NCBI GenBank assembly: GCA_947586185.1
Contig: CANPXN010000004.1
Coordinates: 1-64,000, forward strand
Direction of reading: 5' to 3'
Source: an uncultured Clostridia bacterium
Lineage (GTDB): Bacteria > Bacillota > Clostridia > Oscillospirales > Ruminococcaceae
DNA: 64,000 nt
Below, piece after piece: positions 8,416-17,903 of the stretch. The notes under the pieces were generated by a model. The model was not told the DNA's origin and searched no databases. It saw nothing but the letters and a program-made list of their open reading frames with translations. Within the stretch, counting starts at the first letter, position 1. Each line of letters opens with the position of its first letter. The position numbers and the translations under genes are program-made.

Positions 8416-8541
8416 AAAAAGCTCCAATATAATATAATTATCTGCAATCAGAAGTATGCTTTTTACTGCTGTGCAGGTTCACATATAATTATACAACATT
8501 TTTATGAAAAATGGAATAGCTTTTTTTCGTTTTTTTCTTTC

Positions 8542-9873
8542 TTATATAAAAGACGCAAAAAAAATTATAACGATCATTAAAGGTGCAAATATTTTTATCA
8601 GAAATCCGGTAAGCCTTTTAAAATGAAATGTATACTTTCCGCCGGAGGTGACTTCCTTTTCAAAATTCGGCATACCCCAAATATATCCTGCAAGAATACA
8701 AAGGAAGAACCCTCCTATCGGCATTAGTATCTTATCCGGAAATTCTGACAGAAAATCGAAAATAGATGAGCCGAAAATTTTGATATGACTGAGCTTTCCA
8801 AATGAAAGAGAAGCAAGGCAGCCAATCGCAGTGAATGCTGCGGCAGGAACGACGGACGCAGTGATCCTATGCCAATTCATTCTGTCTATCAGATACGAAG
8901 CAATAACTTCAAGAAGTGAAATTGCTGACGTTATAGCAGCAAACAGAACCAGAAGGAAAAATATCACTGCAAGTATTCTTCCGAATTTCATATTTGCAAA
9001 TACGTGCGGCAGTGTTTTAAAAATAAGCCCCGAGCCGGCTGACGGTTCAAGACCGAATGCAAATACCGCAGGCATAACTGCAAAACAGGCTGCCAGCGCA
9101 ATTATCAGGTCAAAGAGAGGTATATAGAGAGAATTGGTCATAAGGTTAGAATCCTTACTGAGATAGCTTCCATATGTTATAAGCGTTCCCATTCCAAGAC
9201 TCAAACTGAAAAAGACCTGCCCCATAGCGCTAAGCACTATACCAAAAAAGTCTCCGGCACTTTTTATATGGGAAAAATCAGGTTTTAAAATGAATTTCAC
9301 TCCCTCAAAAGAACCCGGCAAAAGCATACCATTAACAGCGATCAGCACTATAAACGCTGCAAGGAGGGGCAGAAATATTTTACTTACCTTTTCAATTCCC
9401 CCGGAAATCCCACGTATTACTATGAATACTACTATAGCCGCAAATATTACATGCCAGGCAATTGGTTCTGCTACAGATGAGGTAAAGCTTTCAAAATATT
9501 GCTCAGGTTCCTTGATCTCAGAAGAGACAATGTATTTGAAAAAATATTTCAGCACCCATCCTCCAATTACACTGTAATAGCAAAGTATGAAAAATGCGCC
9601 TATTACGCCCATTCCTCCGACAAAGCCCCACTTAGGAGCAATAGCTTTACATGCGTCAATTGCATTGAGTCTGCTGCTTCTTCCTATTGCCATTTCCGTA
9701 AGCAGTATAGGGGCTCCCAGAAGAATCAGCAACAAAAGGTATATTATTAAAAATACTCCTCCCCCATTCATGCCGGCTATATAAGGAAACTTCCAAAGAT
9801 TTCCAAGTCCTACAGCTGATCCTGCGGCAGCCATTAGAAATCCAAAATTTGAAGACCACTGATCTCTTTTCAC
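8542..9873 (-). CDS. Sodium-dependent amino acid/neurotransmitter symporter (NSS)
   Basis: 443 residues, about 12 membrane helices, LeuT-fold. The helix 1 signature A-G-S-A-V-G-L-G-N-L-W-K-F-P-Y forms the sodium and substrate site; G-G-G-V-F-L follows. Helix 6 (S-L-S-L-G-M-G) and helix 8 (A-A-I-T-S-A-I-S) unwound segments are also visible. It probably imports an amino acid with Na+. I chose the GTG at 9873: AGGAGGG lies 8 nt upstream, and the in-frame ATG 14 codons earlier would put this site inside the gene. It is transcribed alone, divergent from pcrA. Confidence 0.85.
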   Translation of the reverse strand: MKRDQWSSNFGFLMAAAGSAVGLGNLWKFPYIAGMNGGGVFLIIYLLLLILLGAPILLTEMAIGRSSRLNAIDACKAIAPKWGFVGGMGVIGAFFILCYYSVIGGWVLKYFFKYIVSSEIKEPEQYFESFTSSVAEPIAWHVIFAAIVVFIVIRGISGGIEKVSKIFLPLLAAFIVLIAVNGMLLPGSFEGVKFILKPDFSHIKSAGDFFGIVLSAMGQVFFSLSLGMGTLITYGSYLSKDSNLMTNSLYIPLFDLIIALAACFAVMPAVFAFGLEPSAGSGLIFKTLPHVFANMKFGRILAVIFFLLVLFAAITSAISLLEVIASYLIDRMNWHRITASVVPAAAFTAIGCLASLSFGKLSHIKIFGSSIFDFLSEFPDKILMPIGGFFLCILAGYIWGMPNFEKEVTSGGKYTFHFKRLTGFLIKIFAPLMIVIIFFASFI

Positions 9874-9982
9874 AAACGACCCTCCTGAATTTTTTATTTC
9901 AGAATTATTATGCACAATTGAAAAAATATTATAATTGAGTATAAAAAATTAAAATTCGCTTTTCATGAAATAAAAAATATGG

Positions 9983-9988
9983 TATAAT
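9983..9988 (+). promoter_or_regulatory. -10 element upstream of pcrA
   Basis: TATAAT at 9983-9988 in an AT-rich divergent region. No good -35 hexamer lies 16-18 bp upstream. The transcript would have a leader of about 105 nt. Confidence 0.4.
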
Positions 9989-10102
9989 TATTTTAACGTC
10001 TCGCAGATTTGCAAATCAGATATTTGCCGTCTGCATATCAGGCAATTACAGCATAACCAAATACCACGCTGTAAAGAATACTACCAATGATTGGAGATAG
10101 CT

Positions 10103-12478
10103 ATGCCACAGCAAAATTATACGGATCTTAAAAAAAAGGCTCTGGAAAAATACTTCTGCAAAATGAATGAAATACAGCGTGAGGCTGTTTTTTCTGTTAA
10201 CGGACCTGTACTCGTCCTTGCCGGAGCAGGAAGCGGAAAAACCACTGTCATTGTAAACAGAATTGCAAATATGATAAATTTCGGAAATGCATATTTTGAC
10301 GATACATACTGCGGCTCACACGATGATATTCAATGTTTGGAACAATACCTGAGCGATGGCGAAACTGATCTTTACTTAAGCGGCGACGAAATTGATCTTT
10401 CGCAGCTTAGAGAAGCCATTGCTGTAAGACCGGTAAAACCATGGAGCATTCTTGCAATTACATTTACAAATAAGGCTGCCGGAGAGCTTAAAAGCAGACT
10501 TTCCGACTTTCTCGGAGAGGAGGGCAGCGATGTCCATGCTGCAACCTTTCATTCTGCGTGTGTCAGAATTTTAAGACGAGATATTGAAAGGCTTGGTTAC
10601 AGCAGTAACTTTACTATTTATGATTCTGATGACAGCCTTAGAGTTATAAAGTCCTGCATGTCCGACCTTAATGTATCAGAAAAGCAGTTTCCTCCAAAAT
10701 CTGTTTTATCAGCAATAAGCTTCGCAAAGGACAGACTCCTTGAACCGGATGAGCTCGAATCGGAGGCTGGAAACGATTATCGAAACACTGTTATTGCAAA
10801 CATTTACAAATCCTATCAAAAACGTCTTTTTGAATCAAATGCCGTTGACTTTGATGATATAATACGGCTGACAGTTAAAATTTTTGAGAAGTTTCCTGAT
10901 GCCTTAGAGTATTATCAGAACAGATACAAATATATTATGGTTGACGAATATCAAGACACTAATCAGGCTCAGTTCCGCCTTGTTAGCATGCTCTCGGCTA
11001 AACACCACAACTTATGCGTTGTAGGCGATGACGACCAGAGTATCTATAAGTTCAGAGGAGCTACTATTGAAAATATCCTCAGCTTTGAAAAACAGTTTGA
11101 AGGAAGCAAGGTCATAAGACTTGAGCAGAATTACCGCTCTACACAGACCATTCTTGACGCTGCAAATTCCGTTATAAAAAATAATTCTGAAAGAAAAGTT
11201 AAAAATCTCTGGACTGATAAAGGCTCCGGCGAAAAAATCACATGGTTCAAAGCCGTGGATGAAAGGGACGAGGCAAGGTTTGTTGCCGATACGATACTTG
11301 AAAATGTTAAAAATGGCGGAAAGTATAGCGACAATGCTGTTCTGTACAGAATGAACGCACAGTCTAATTTCATTGAACAGGCTCTTGTTAAAAGCGGTAT
11401 TCCATACAGAGTTTTCGGCGGTATGCGCTTTTATGACCGAAAAGAAATAAAGGACCTTACCTCCTATCTTTCAGTAATCAACAACAGTAACGATATGCTC
11501 AGATTAAAAAGAATTATTAACGAGCCTAAAAGAAGTATAGGTCCGAGTACTGTATCGACTCTCGAGGAAATCTCCGAAAACCTTGGGCTTAATCCTCTTA
11601 ATGTTATGAGAAACGCATCAGAATACCCTGCTCTTTCAAAAAAAGCAGCAGCTTTAAAAAGTACCGCCGACATGTTTGATACACTGACCGCTGATGCAGA
11701 GATTCTACCCCTTGATGAATTTTTTGACGAGCTGCTGGAGGTAACAGACTATAAAGCTTATATGGAAGCTTTAGGCGATGAGGGAATAAGCAAGCTTGAG
11801 AATATCAACGAGCTTAAATCTACTATAATATCATATATGAATGACGCTGAAGAGCCTTCTTTAAGCGGTTTTTTAGAGGAGATATCACTGTATACAGACC
11901 TTGATAAAATGGATGCAAATACTGATGCAGTTGTAATGATGACTATTCATTCAGCAAAGGGACTTGAGTTCGACAGCGTTTTTGCCGTCGGTATGGAGGA
12001 CGGTATATTCCCAAGCATAAGAAGTATGAACAGTGCAGAAGAGCTTGAAGAGGAAAGACGTCTTGCATATGTTGAGATCACCCGTGCCAAAAACAAGCTA
12101 TATATCAGCAGTGCTTCTCAGCGAATGCTTTTCGGAACAACCACAAGAAATATGCCATCAAGATTTGTTAAGGAAATCGACTCTGAGCTTATTGAGAAGA
12201 AAAACAGCAGGCTTAACATACAAAAACCGGTAAGTGTAAAAGCTCCCGAACCGAATCCCCTGTCGCTGCAAAAACAGGTTATGAATAACAAAGCAAGACC
12301 GACATCAAAGAAAAGTGCAGCATACTCAGTCGGCGATAAAGTAAGACACAGTGTTTTTGGCGAGGGAATAATCCTTTCAGTTAAAAGTATGGCAAATGAC
12401 GCTATGCTTGAAATAGCATTTGATAAGGTTGGAACAAAAAAAATAATGGCAAACTTTGCTAAAATGCAGAAAATATGA
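10103..12478 (+). CDS. pcrA: ATP-dependent DNA helicase PcrA/UvrD
   Basis: 791 residues, superfamily 1A 3'-5' helicase for repair and rolling-circle processes. Motifs in order: Walker A G-A-G-S-G-K-T (about 40), Ia T-F-T-N-K-A-A, II V-D-E-Y-Q-D-T, III G-D-D-D-Q-S-I-Y-K-F-R-G-A, IV E-Q-N-Y-R-S-T, V H-S-A-K-G-L-E-F, VI Y-V-E-I-T-R-A-K. A C-terminal Tudor-like RNA-polymerase-binding domain follows (G-D-K-V-R-H-S-V-F-G-E-G). Odd: about 50-60 acidic residues are inserted between Walker A and motif Ia (Y-F-D-D-T-Y-C-G-S... L-Y-L-S-G-D-E-I-D-L), longer than in Bacillus PcrA. ATG 10103 follows GGAGA. Confidence 0.95.
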   Translation: MPQQNYTDLKKKALEKYFCKMNEIQREAVFSVNGPVLVLAGAGSGKTTVIVNRIANMINFGNAYFDDTYCGSHDDIQCLEQYLSDGETDLYLSGDEIDLSQLREAIAVRPVKPWSILAITFTNKAAGELKSRLSDFLGEEGSDVHAATFHSACVRILRRDIERLGYSSNFTIYDSDDSLRVIKSCMSDLNVSEKQFPPKSVLSAISFAKDRLLEPDELESEAGNDYRNTVIANIYKSYQKRLFESNAVDFDDIIRLTVKIFEKFPDALEYYQNRYKYIMVDEYQDTNQAQFRLVSMLSAKHHNLCVVGDDDQSIYKFRGATIENILSFEKQFEGSKVIRLEQNYRSTQTILDAANSVIKNNSERKVKNLWTDKGSGEKITWFKAVDERDEARFVADTILENVKNGGKYSDNAVLYRMNAQSNFIEQALVKSGIPYRVFGGMRFYDRKEIKDLTSYLSVINNSNDMLRLKRIINEPKRSIGPSTVSTLEEISENLGLNPLNVMRNASEYPALSKKAAALKSTADMFDTLTADAEILPLDEFFDELLEVTDYKAYMEALGDEGISKLENINELKSTIISYMNDAEEPSLSGFLEEISLYTDLDKMDANTDAVVMMTIHSAKGLEFDSVFAVGMEDGIFPSIRSMNSAEELEEERRLAYVEITRAKNKLYISSASQRMLFGTTTRNMPSRFVKEIDSELIEKKNSRLNIQKPVSVKAPEPNPLSLQKQVMNNKARPTSKKSAAYSVGDKVRHSVFGEGIILSVKSMANDAMLEIAFDKVGTKKIMANFAKMQKI

Positions 12479-12484
12479 ATATGA

Positions 12485-12518
12485 AAAATAGCCCGGAAAT
12501 GATTCCGGACTATTTTTT
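12485..12518. terminator. Bidirectional terminator, pcrA / V-ATPase operon
   Basis: Stem TAG-C-CCGGAA / TTCCGG-A-CTA (one mismatch, 4-nt loop) flanked by AAAAA and TTTTTT, just past the pcrA stop and facing the end of the V-ATPase operon. Confidence 0.85.
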
Positions 12519-12573
12519 ACATTATTCTTCCATCAACATATAGAGAAAATCTACATATTGACGCCAAAGCCGC

Positions 12574-13197
12574 CTAAGAAGCCGACTTCTTTTGCTTATA
12601 TGATTTTATTACTTTAAGGCGTGAAAATTCCTCACGATCCTTTTCTTCAAGGCTATCTGTAATGGTTTTAACAATATCGGAATACCTTGGAATAAGAATA
12701 TTTTGCAGCGCATTGGCTCTCCTCTGCGCTTTTTTTATAGCCTTTGCAAGTCTATAGATACTGTTTTCGACCTCGGCAAGAAGAACAGTCATGTCCTTAA
12801 CCTTGGAAAATGACACATATGCAACATCAAGCTGAGAATTTGTAGCATAAAAGCCATATGGAGCAAAACGCTTTGGCTGCTCATAAGAAATCTGTGGGAT
12901 CTCAACACCCATTACGCTTCTGTATGAAACTGACAAACCGTTATCAATAGGCACGCTGTCACTGATTTTATCAATAACGCCAAGGGTTATATTTGCGTCC
13001 TGAAGAGCAGCATAAGCCTGCTTATATGTTCCTTCAATTGAATCTCTCAGTTCCTTAGCCTTATCAATAAGCGCCATCATTTCTCTTATAAGGATATTCC
13101 TCTTTCTGTCCATAAGATCATATCCGAGGCGGCAAAGTCCAAGAGTTTTCTTAGCATTTATTAAATTGCCTTTGGTAGGGAAAATCTGATCAGCCAA
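12574..13197 (-). CDS. atpD: V-type ATP synthase subunit D
   Basis: 207 residues. This is the central rotor shaft inside the A3B3 head. The N- and C-terminal long coiled-coil helices are typical (P-T-K-G-N-L-I-N-A-K-K-T-L at the start, R-R-A-N-A-L-Q-N-I-L-I-P in the second helix). The start codon is TTG at 13197 with GGGGAG 5 nt upstream. Last gene of the operon, 15 nt after subunit B. Confidence 0.95.
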   Translation of the reverse strand: MADQIFPTKGNLINAKKTLGLCRLGYDLMDRKRNILIREMMALIDKAKELRDSIEGTYKQAYAALQDANITLGVIDKISDSVPIDNGLSVSYRSVMGVEIPQISYEQPKRFAPYGFYATNSQLDVAYVSFSKVKDMTVLLAEVENSIYRLAKAIKKAQRRANALQNILIPRYSDIVKTITDSLEEKDREEFSRLKVIKSYKQKKSAS

Positions 13198-13212
13198 CTA
13201 ACTCCCCGCCTT

Positions 13213-14610
13213 TCAATCCATAAAACGCTTAGCGTTTTTCGGGTCATAGTGCTGTGCAAGCAAGTCCTCATCAATACGGTCAAGCTCACTTTTCGGAAGA
13301 AGCGCTAAAAGATCCCATCCCAAATCAAGAGTTTCCTCAATAGTACGATCCTCATCAAAACTCTGTGCAAGAAAATGCTTTTCAAACTGCACACCGAACT
13401 GCATATAAGCCTTATCAATATCAGACAGTTCTTCCTCACCTATTACTGATGCAAGTGACCTCGCATCAACAACCTTTGCATAGGCTGCAAAAAGCTGGTT
13501 TGCAACCGCAGAGTGATCCTCACGGGTATAGCCCTCGCCAATACCGTCCTTCATAAGCCTCGAAAGGGACGGAAGCACTGAAATAGGAGGATATATACCT
13601 GTCTGGTCAAGATTTCTGTCAAGAACGATCTGTCCCTCAGTAATATACCCTGTAAGATCAGGTATAGGGTGCGTTATATCATCGTTAGGCATTGTAAGAA
13701 TAGGTATCTGTGTTACGCTGCCGTCAGAGCCTTCAACAACTCCTGCACGCTCATAGAGAGATGCAAGGTCTGAATAGAGATAGCCTGGATATCCCTTACG
13801 TCCAGGAATTTCATTCTTTGATGAAGAAAATTCTCGAAGCGCCTCACAATAAGAAGTCATATCCGTCATAATTACAAGTATATGCATATTACGCTCATAA
13901 GCCAGATACTCAGCAGCGGTAAGCGCACATCTTGGTGTCAGAATCCTTTCAATGATCGGATCATTTGAAAGATTCATAAACATTACAACCTTCTGCTGAA
14001 CGCCGCTTTCTGCAAAGCTTCTCTTAAAGTAATCCGCAACATCGTTTTTTACGCCCATTGCAGCAAAAACTACGGCAAATTCCTGTCCGCTTTCCTCGGC
14101 AATTTTTGCCTGACGGACTATCTGTACTGCAAGCTTATTATGTGACAGACCCGAACCCGAAAATATAGGAAGCTTCTGTCCTCTGATAAGAGTCATAAGA
14201 CAGTCGATCGAAGAAATACCAGTCCTGATATAGTTTCTCGGATAGGTTCTTGAAACCGGATTAAGGGGCTTTCCATTAATATCCGCAAACTTCTGAGGAA
14301 ATATATCTCCCAATCCGTCCACAGGCTTACCTGCGCCATTGAACACACGACCCAAAAGCTCTTCTGACAAAGGAAGCAGCATAGGCTGTCCGGTAAATTT
14401 TGTTCTTGTATTTGTAAGGGAAAGTCCTTTTGTACCCTCAAAAACCTGAAGCACAACCTTGTCGCCAAAAATTTCAACAACACGGCCTGTCCTTTCAGTT
14501 CCGTCATTTAGGTGTATTTCGGCTATCTCATCATAGCTTGCGTCCGTTACCTTATCGAGAACGATAAGCGGTCCGTTAACTTCGCTAAGACCTAAATGCT
14601 TTATTATCAT
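13213..14610 (-). CDS. atpB: V-type ATP synthase subunit B
   Basis: 465 residues. Non-catalytic regulatory subunit of the A3B3 ring. It has the RecA-like nucleotide fold without a working P-loop ([11 protein letters not shown] where Walker A would be), as expected for B. Other landmarks: [20 protein letters not shown] and [12 protein letters not shown]. It overlaps subunit A by 4 nt (ATGA). Confidence 0.97.
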   Translation of the reverse strand: MIIKHLGLSEVNGPLIVLDKVTDASYDEIAEIHLNDGTERTGRVVEIFGDKVVLQVFEGTKGLSLTNTRTKFTGQPMLLPLSEELLGRVFNGAGKPVDGLGDIFPQKFADINGKPLNPVSRTYPRNYIRTGISSIDCLMTLIRGQKLPIFSGSGLSHNKLAVQIVRQAKIAEESGQEFAVVFAAMGVKNDVADYFKRSFAESGVQQKVVMFMNLSNDPIIERILTPRCALTAAEYLAYERNMHILVIMTDMTSYCEALREFSSSKNEIPGRKGYPGYLYSDLASLYERAGVVEGSDGSVTQIPILTMPNDDITHPIPDLTGYITEGQIVLDRNLDQTGIYPPISVLPSLSRLMKDGIGEGYTREDHSAVANQLFAAYAKVVDARSLASVIGEEELSDIDKAYMQFGVQFEKHFLAQSFDEDRTIEETLDLGWDLLALLPKSELDRIDEDLLAQHYDPKNAKRFMD

Positions 14611-16379
14611 ACAGCTTCCACCTCTTTTACTTCTGAAATAAGCTTATCATGAACCTCGTCGATTTCACTTAGATATTCATCAAACAGATCAGGTCTGTCG
14701 TTAGGTATATCATACTTGATTCTAATGATCTTTTCTATCATTCCCGAATTAATAATATCGGATATAAGCACTCCTTCTGAAAGCGCTTTTTTTGCTTTCT
14801 CATAAAAATGCAGTATGGTTTTCATCATAAGCTTCTGCTTACCAAGGGGAACATAGGTATCGTCCTTATGATATGCGTTTTGCTGCAAAAATCCGACCCT
14901 GACAACCCTTGCAATTTCTATTACAAGCTTCTGATCATCAGGGAGAACGTCTGCGCCAATAAGCTTTACAATATCCATAAGCTTGCTTTCTTCAAGAAGG
15001 ATATTTGTGATCTCCTGACGGTATCTTAGAAAATCAGGACCTGCATTTGTATTATAATAATCCGTAAGATCGTCGAGATACTCGCTATAGCTTGTGCTCC
15101 AGTTTATAGCCGGATAGTGTCTTGCATATGCAAGGGACTTATCAAGAGTCCAGAAACATCTTACAAAACGTTTTGTATTCTGAGTTACAGGCTCTGAAAA
15201 GTCCGAGCCCTGAGGGGATACAGCGCCGATAATAGTTACCGAGCCGTGTCTTCCGTTAAGAGTTCTCATATATCCAGCACGCTCGTAAAACTCTGACAGA
15301 CGTGAAGGCAGATATGCCGGGAATCCCTCTTCCGCAGGCATTTCCTCCAGACGTCCGGAAATCTCTCTAAGCGCCTCAGCCCATCTTGAAGTTGAGTCAG
15401 CCATGATCGCTATATGATAACCCATATCCCTATAGTATTCCGCAAGAGTTATACCGGTGTAAATAGAAGCTTCTCTTGCTGCAACAGGCATATTTGACGT
15501 ATTTGCGATCAGTACTGTTCTGTCAGTAAGAGGTCTGTTTGTCTTAGGGTCAATAAGCTCAGAAAACTCCTCAAGAACCTGAGTCATTTCATTTCCTCGC
15601 TCTCCGCAGCCGATATAAACAATAATATCTGCATCGCACCACTTTGCCAGCTGATGCTGAGTCATGGTTTTTCCTGTACCAAAACCTCCCGGAATAGCCG
15701 CTGTGCCGCCCTTTGCAATAGGAAGAATAGTATCTATTATTCTCTGTCCGGTGATAAGCGGACGGGAAATCTGCATTCTGTCCATAACAGGTCTTGCCTG
15801 TCTTATAGGCCATTTCTGTGTAAGATTAAGGTTAATGATCTCACCTTTGCCGTTTTTAATTCTGCATACTACTTCGTTTATATTATAGTGCCCGTCGTTC
15901 TTGACCCATACGACCTCACCGCTTAAAAGCGGAGAAAGCATGCAGTAGTGCATAATAACCGGTGTTTCCTGGCATGCAGCATAAACATCGCCGCCCTTGA
16001 GCCTGTCCCCTACCTGAACAGCCATCTTTACTTTAAAAAGACGCTCTGTATCAAGAGCAGGAACATTAGCTCCCTCATTAATGAAGACACCGGAAACCTT
16101 TTCGATTTGTTTAAGCGGTCGTTCGATACCGTCAAATATATTTGATATAATACCGGGACCAAGGGTTGCGCACATAGGCGATCCCGTAGGATAAACAGGC
16201 TCGCCGACAGTCAGTCCTGTAGTTACCTCATAAACCTGTATAGTAGTATATTCTCCAGTAATTGCGATTACTTCGCCTATCAGACGCTTGTAGCCTACAT
16301 ACACCATTTCCAGCATAGAAAAATCTTTTGTGTCCTTTACCTTAACTACAGGACCATTTATAGAATATATTGTATCCAT
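14607..16379 (-). CDS. atpA: V-type ATP synthase subunit A (catalytic)
   Basis: 590 residues. Catalytic subunit that binds and hydrolyses or makes ATP. Walker A is G-G-F-G-T-G-K-T (about 230-237); the family-specific insertion domain of about 90 residues lies before it. G-E-R-G-N-E-M supplies the catalytic glutamate, and [12 protein letters not shown] and [10 protein letters not shown] are also present. It follows subunit E by 28 nt. Confidence 0.97.
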   Translation of the reverse strand: MDTIYSINGPVVKVKDTKDFSMLEMVYVGYKRLIGEVIAITGEYTTIQVYEVTTGLTVGEPVYPTGSPMCATLGPGIISNIFDGIERPLKQIEKVSGVFINEGANVPALDTERLFKVKMAVQVGDRLKGGDVYAACQETPVIMHYCMLSPLLSGEVVWVKNDGHYNINEVVCRIKNGKGEIINLNLTQKWPIRQARPVMDRMQISRPLITGQRIIDTILPIAKGGTAAIPGGFGTGKTMTQHQLAKWCDADIIVYIGCGERGNEMTQVLEEFSELIDPKTNRPLTDRTVLIANTSNMPVAAREASIYTGITLAEYYRDMGYHIAIMADSTSRWAEALREISGRLEEMPAEEGFPAYLPSRLSEFYERAGYMRTLNGRHGSVTIIGAVSPQGSDFSEPVTQNTKRFVRCFWTLDKSLAYARHYPAINWSTSYSEYLDDLTDYYNTNAGPDFLRYRQEITNILLEESKLMDIVKLIGADVLPDDQKLVIEIARVVRVGFLQQNAYHKDDTYVPLGKQKLMMKTILHFYEKAKKALSEGVLISDIINSGMIEKIIRIKYDIPNDRPDLFDEYLSEIDEVHDKLISEVKEVEAV

Positions 16380-16407
16380 TATTTGCCTCTGCCTTTCATA
16401 TTGGTGA

Positions 16408-16992
16408 TCAATTTCTGCTGAAACTGTAATTTCTGCTGAAGCTTTTGCGATTTTCCTTCAGCGCAGTATCAAGCGTTTTGTCAATTATCGTAGCCGTTTC
16501 CTTGTTAAGAATGGACAATCCTCCAAGACTGATTGTAGGATCCTCCTCAACAACGCAATAGCCTACAACACTCATTATTTTATCCTTATGAATCATATCT
16601 TTTTTTGATAGCAGAATTGTTGCGCCGAATGGCACTGACTCAGCTTTTATCAAAGAGATAAGATAATCCGTATATTCATCACTGTTTACAAACTCCTGAA
16701 CCTTCTCTGTTACAGCATCAAATATACTTTTTATTAATTTATCTCTGTGCATTAAAAGCTCATTTTTCAGTTCCTGTTCTTTTTTAGCATAGTTTCTGTG
16801 ATATTTAGATTCTATTTTCTTTACAGCCTTCTGGATTTTTTTATATGCATCGTTAAGAGCCTCATTTTCAGCTCTTTCAAGCATCTCCTTACGCTGCTGC
16901 TCTGCCTCGGCGATAACCTCATCTATCTGCATATCCACTTCAAGATTTACGGAATTGGTAAATCGGTGAAGCAAATAGTTCTGATCTTCCAT
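16408..16992 (-). CDS. atpE: V-type ATP synthase subunit E
   Basis: 194 residues. Peripheral stalk subunit: long charged N-terminal coiled coil (about 18-95) and a globular C-terminal head (G-G-L-S-I-L-N-K). The extreme C-terminus is odd: it ends S-F-S-R-N-Y-S-F-S-R-N, produced by an 18-nt tandem duplication (two TTTCTGCTGAA units at 16415-16445 on the plus strand). GGAGG precedes the ATG. Confidence 0.93.
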   Translation of the reverse strand: MEDQNYLLHRFTNSVNLEVDMQIDEVIAEAEQQRKEMLERAENEALNDAYKKIQKAVKKIESKYHRNYAKKEQELKNELLMHRDKLIKSIFDAVTEKVQEFVNSDEYTDYLISLIKAESVPFGATILLSKKDMIHKDKIMSVVGYCVVEEDPTISLGGLSILNKETATIIDKTLDTALKENRKSFSRNYSFSRN

Positions 16993-17072
16993 AAAATGCC
17001 TCCAGAATTATTTTTCAATAATGACTCTGCCGCTGCATGGAAAAGTCCAAAACGGCAGAACGTCTTTTCAGG

Positions 17073-17381
17073 TTACAGCTTCATTCCAATTGCATCGCTT
17101 ACATAACTGTTAATATTTGTTGTGATCTTAGATGTGGCATGCCTGTCAGGTATTTCTACAATAAGCGGACTTCTCCTGTTGAGCTTGATATCGTAAACAA
17201 GCTCATGGCAAAGCTTTACAAGCTTTTCCGTTATAAGAATAACAGCTATTTTCTTGTTATCAACTGCCTTTTCAAGAGCCTCTTTTACCTCGTCCGGTTC
17301 ATGTACAACTACGCCATTTATCCCTGCAAGACGCATACCCATCTGCGTATCAATGTTATCACTGATTAGATAAAACTGCAT
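17073..17381 (-). CDS. atpF: V-type ATP synthase subunit F
   Basis: 102 residues. Small Rossmann-like subunit that binds shaft subunit D (N-terminal F-Y-L-I-S-D-N, then V-I-L-I-T-E-K-L and L-I-V-E-I-P-D-R). Its order between K and E matches clostridial V-ATPase operons. Confidence 0.93.
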   Translation of the reverse strand: MQFYLISDNIDTQMGMRLAGINGVVVHEPDEVKEALEKAVDNKKIAVILITEKLVKLCHELVYDIKLNRRSPLIVEIPDRHATSKITTNINSYVSDAIGMKL

Positions 17382-17399
17382 AACGTTTACCTCTGGAAA

Positions 17400-17828
17400 T
17401 TAAAGCTTGCTTAAAATCATAAATGAAATAAGGAATCCGTAAAGAGCAACACCCTCGCCAAGAGCTACGAAAATAAGTGCCTTTGAGAATGACTTAGGCT
17501 CCTCTGCTACTGCTCCGATAGCTGCCGGAGCTGCTGAACCAACGGCAATACCGCATCCGATAGAACCGATACCTGTTGAAAGAGCTGCTGCAAGATAACC
17601 GAGTCCTGAACCGCTTACAGCTGAACTTACAGCTTCTTCAGCGCTTACAAATCCGCCTATCGGCAAAACAATTGCAAGTGCCAGAACTGCAAAGAATGAA
17701 CAAAGGTTAACAATAAAAGCTCTCTTAGCCGGCTTTAAACCCTTGCGCTTTTTCAGCACATATACGACTGGAAGAATAAGCATTGTAACTGCAAACAGAG
17801 GTACGAGTAAAATTTCAAAAATATTCAT
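17400..17828 (-). CDS. atpK: V-type ATP synthase subunit K (proteolipid ring)
   Basis: 142 residues, four membrane helices. Helices 3-4 form the functional hairpin: glycine-rich G-I-G-S-I-G-C-G-I-A-V-G, and the ion-carrying glutamate in L-G-E-G-V-A-L-Y-G-F (about residue 126). The first hairpin lacks an acidic residue, so there is one ion site per four helices, as in Enterococcus-type NtpK. Whether H+ or Na+ is carried cannot be settled by eye. Confidence 0.93.
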   Translation of the reverse strand: MNIFEILLVPLFAVTMLILPVVYVLKKRKGLKPAKRAFIVNLCSFFAVLALAIVLPIGGFVSAEEAVSSAVSGSGLGYLAAALSTGIGSIGCGIAVGSAAPAAIGAVAEEPKSFSKALIFVALGEGVALYGFLISFMILSKL

Positions 17829-17903
17829 TATAATCTCCTTGACCTTTCCGCCCGAAAAAATAGTTTTATTTTATTAGCTTTGCACGGGCAATTCAAAGCA
17901 TAA

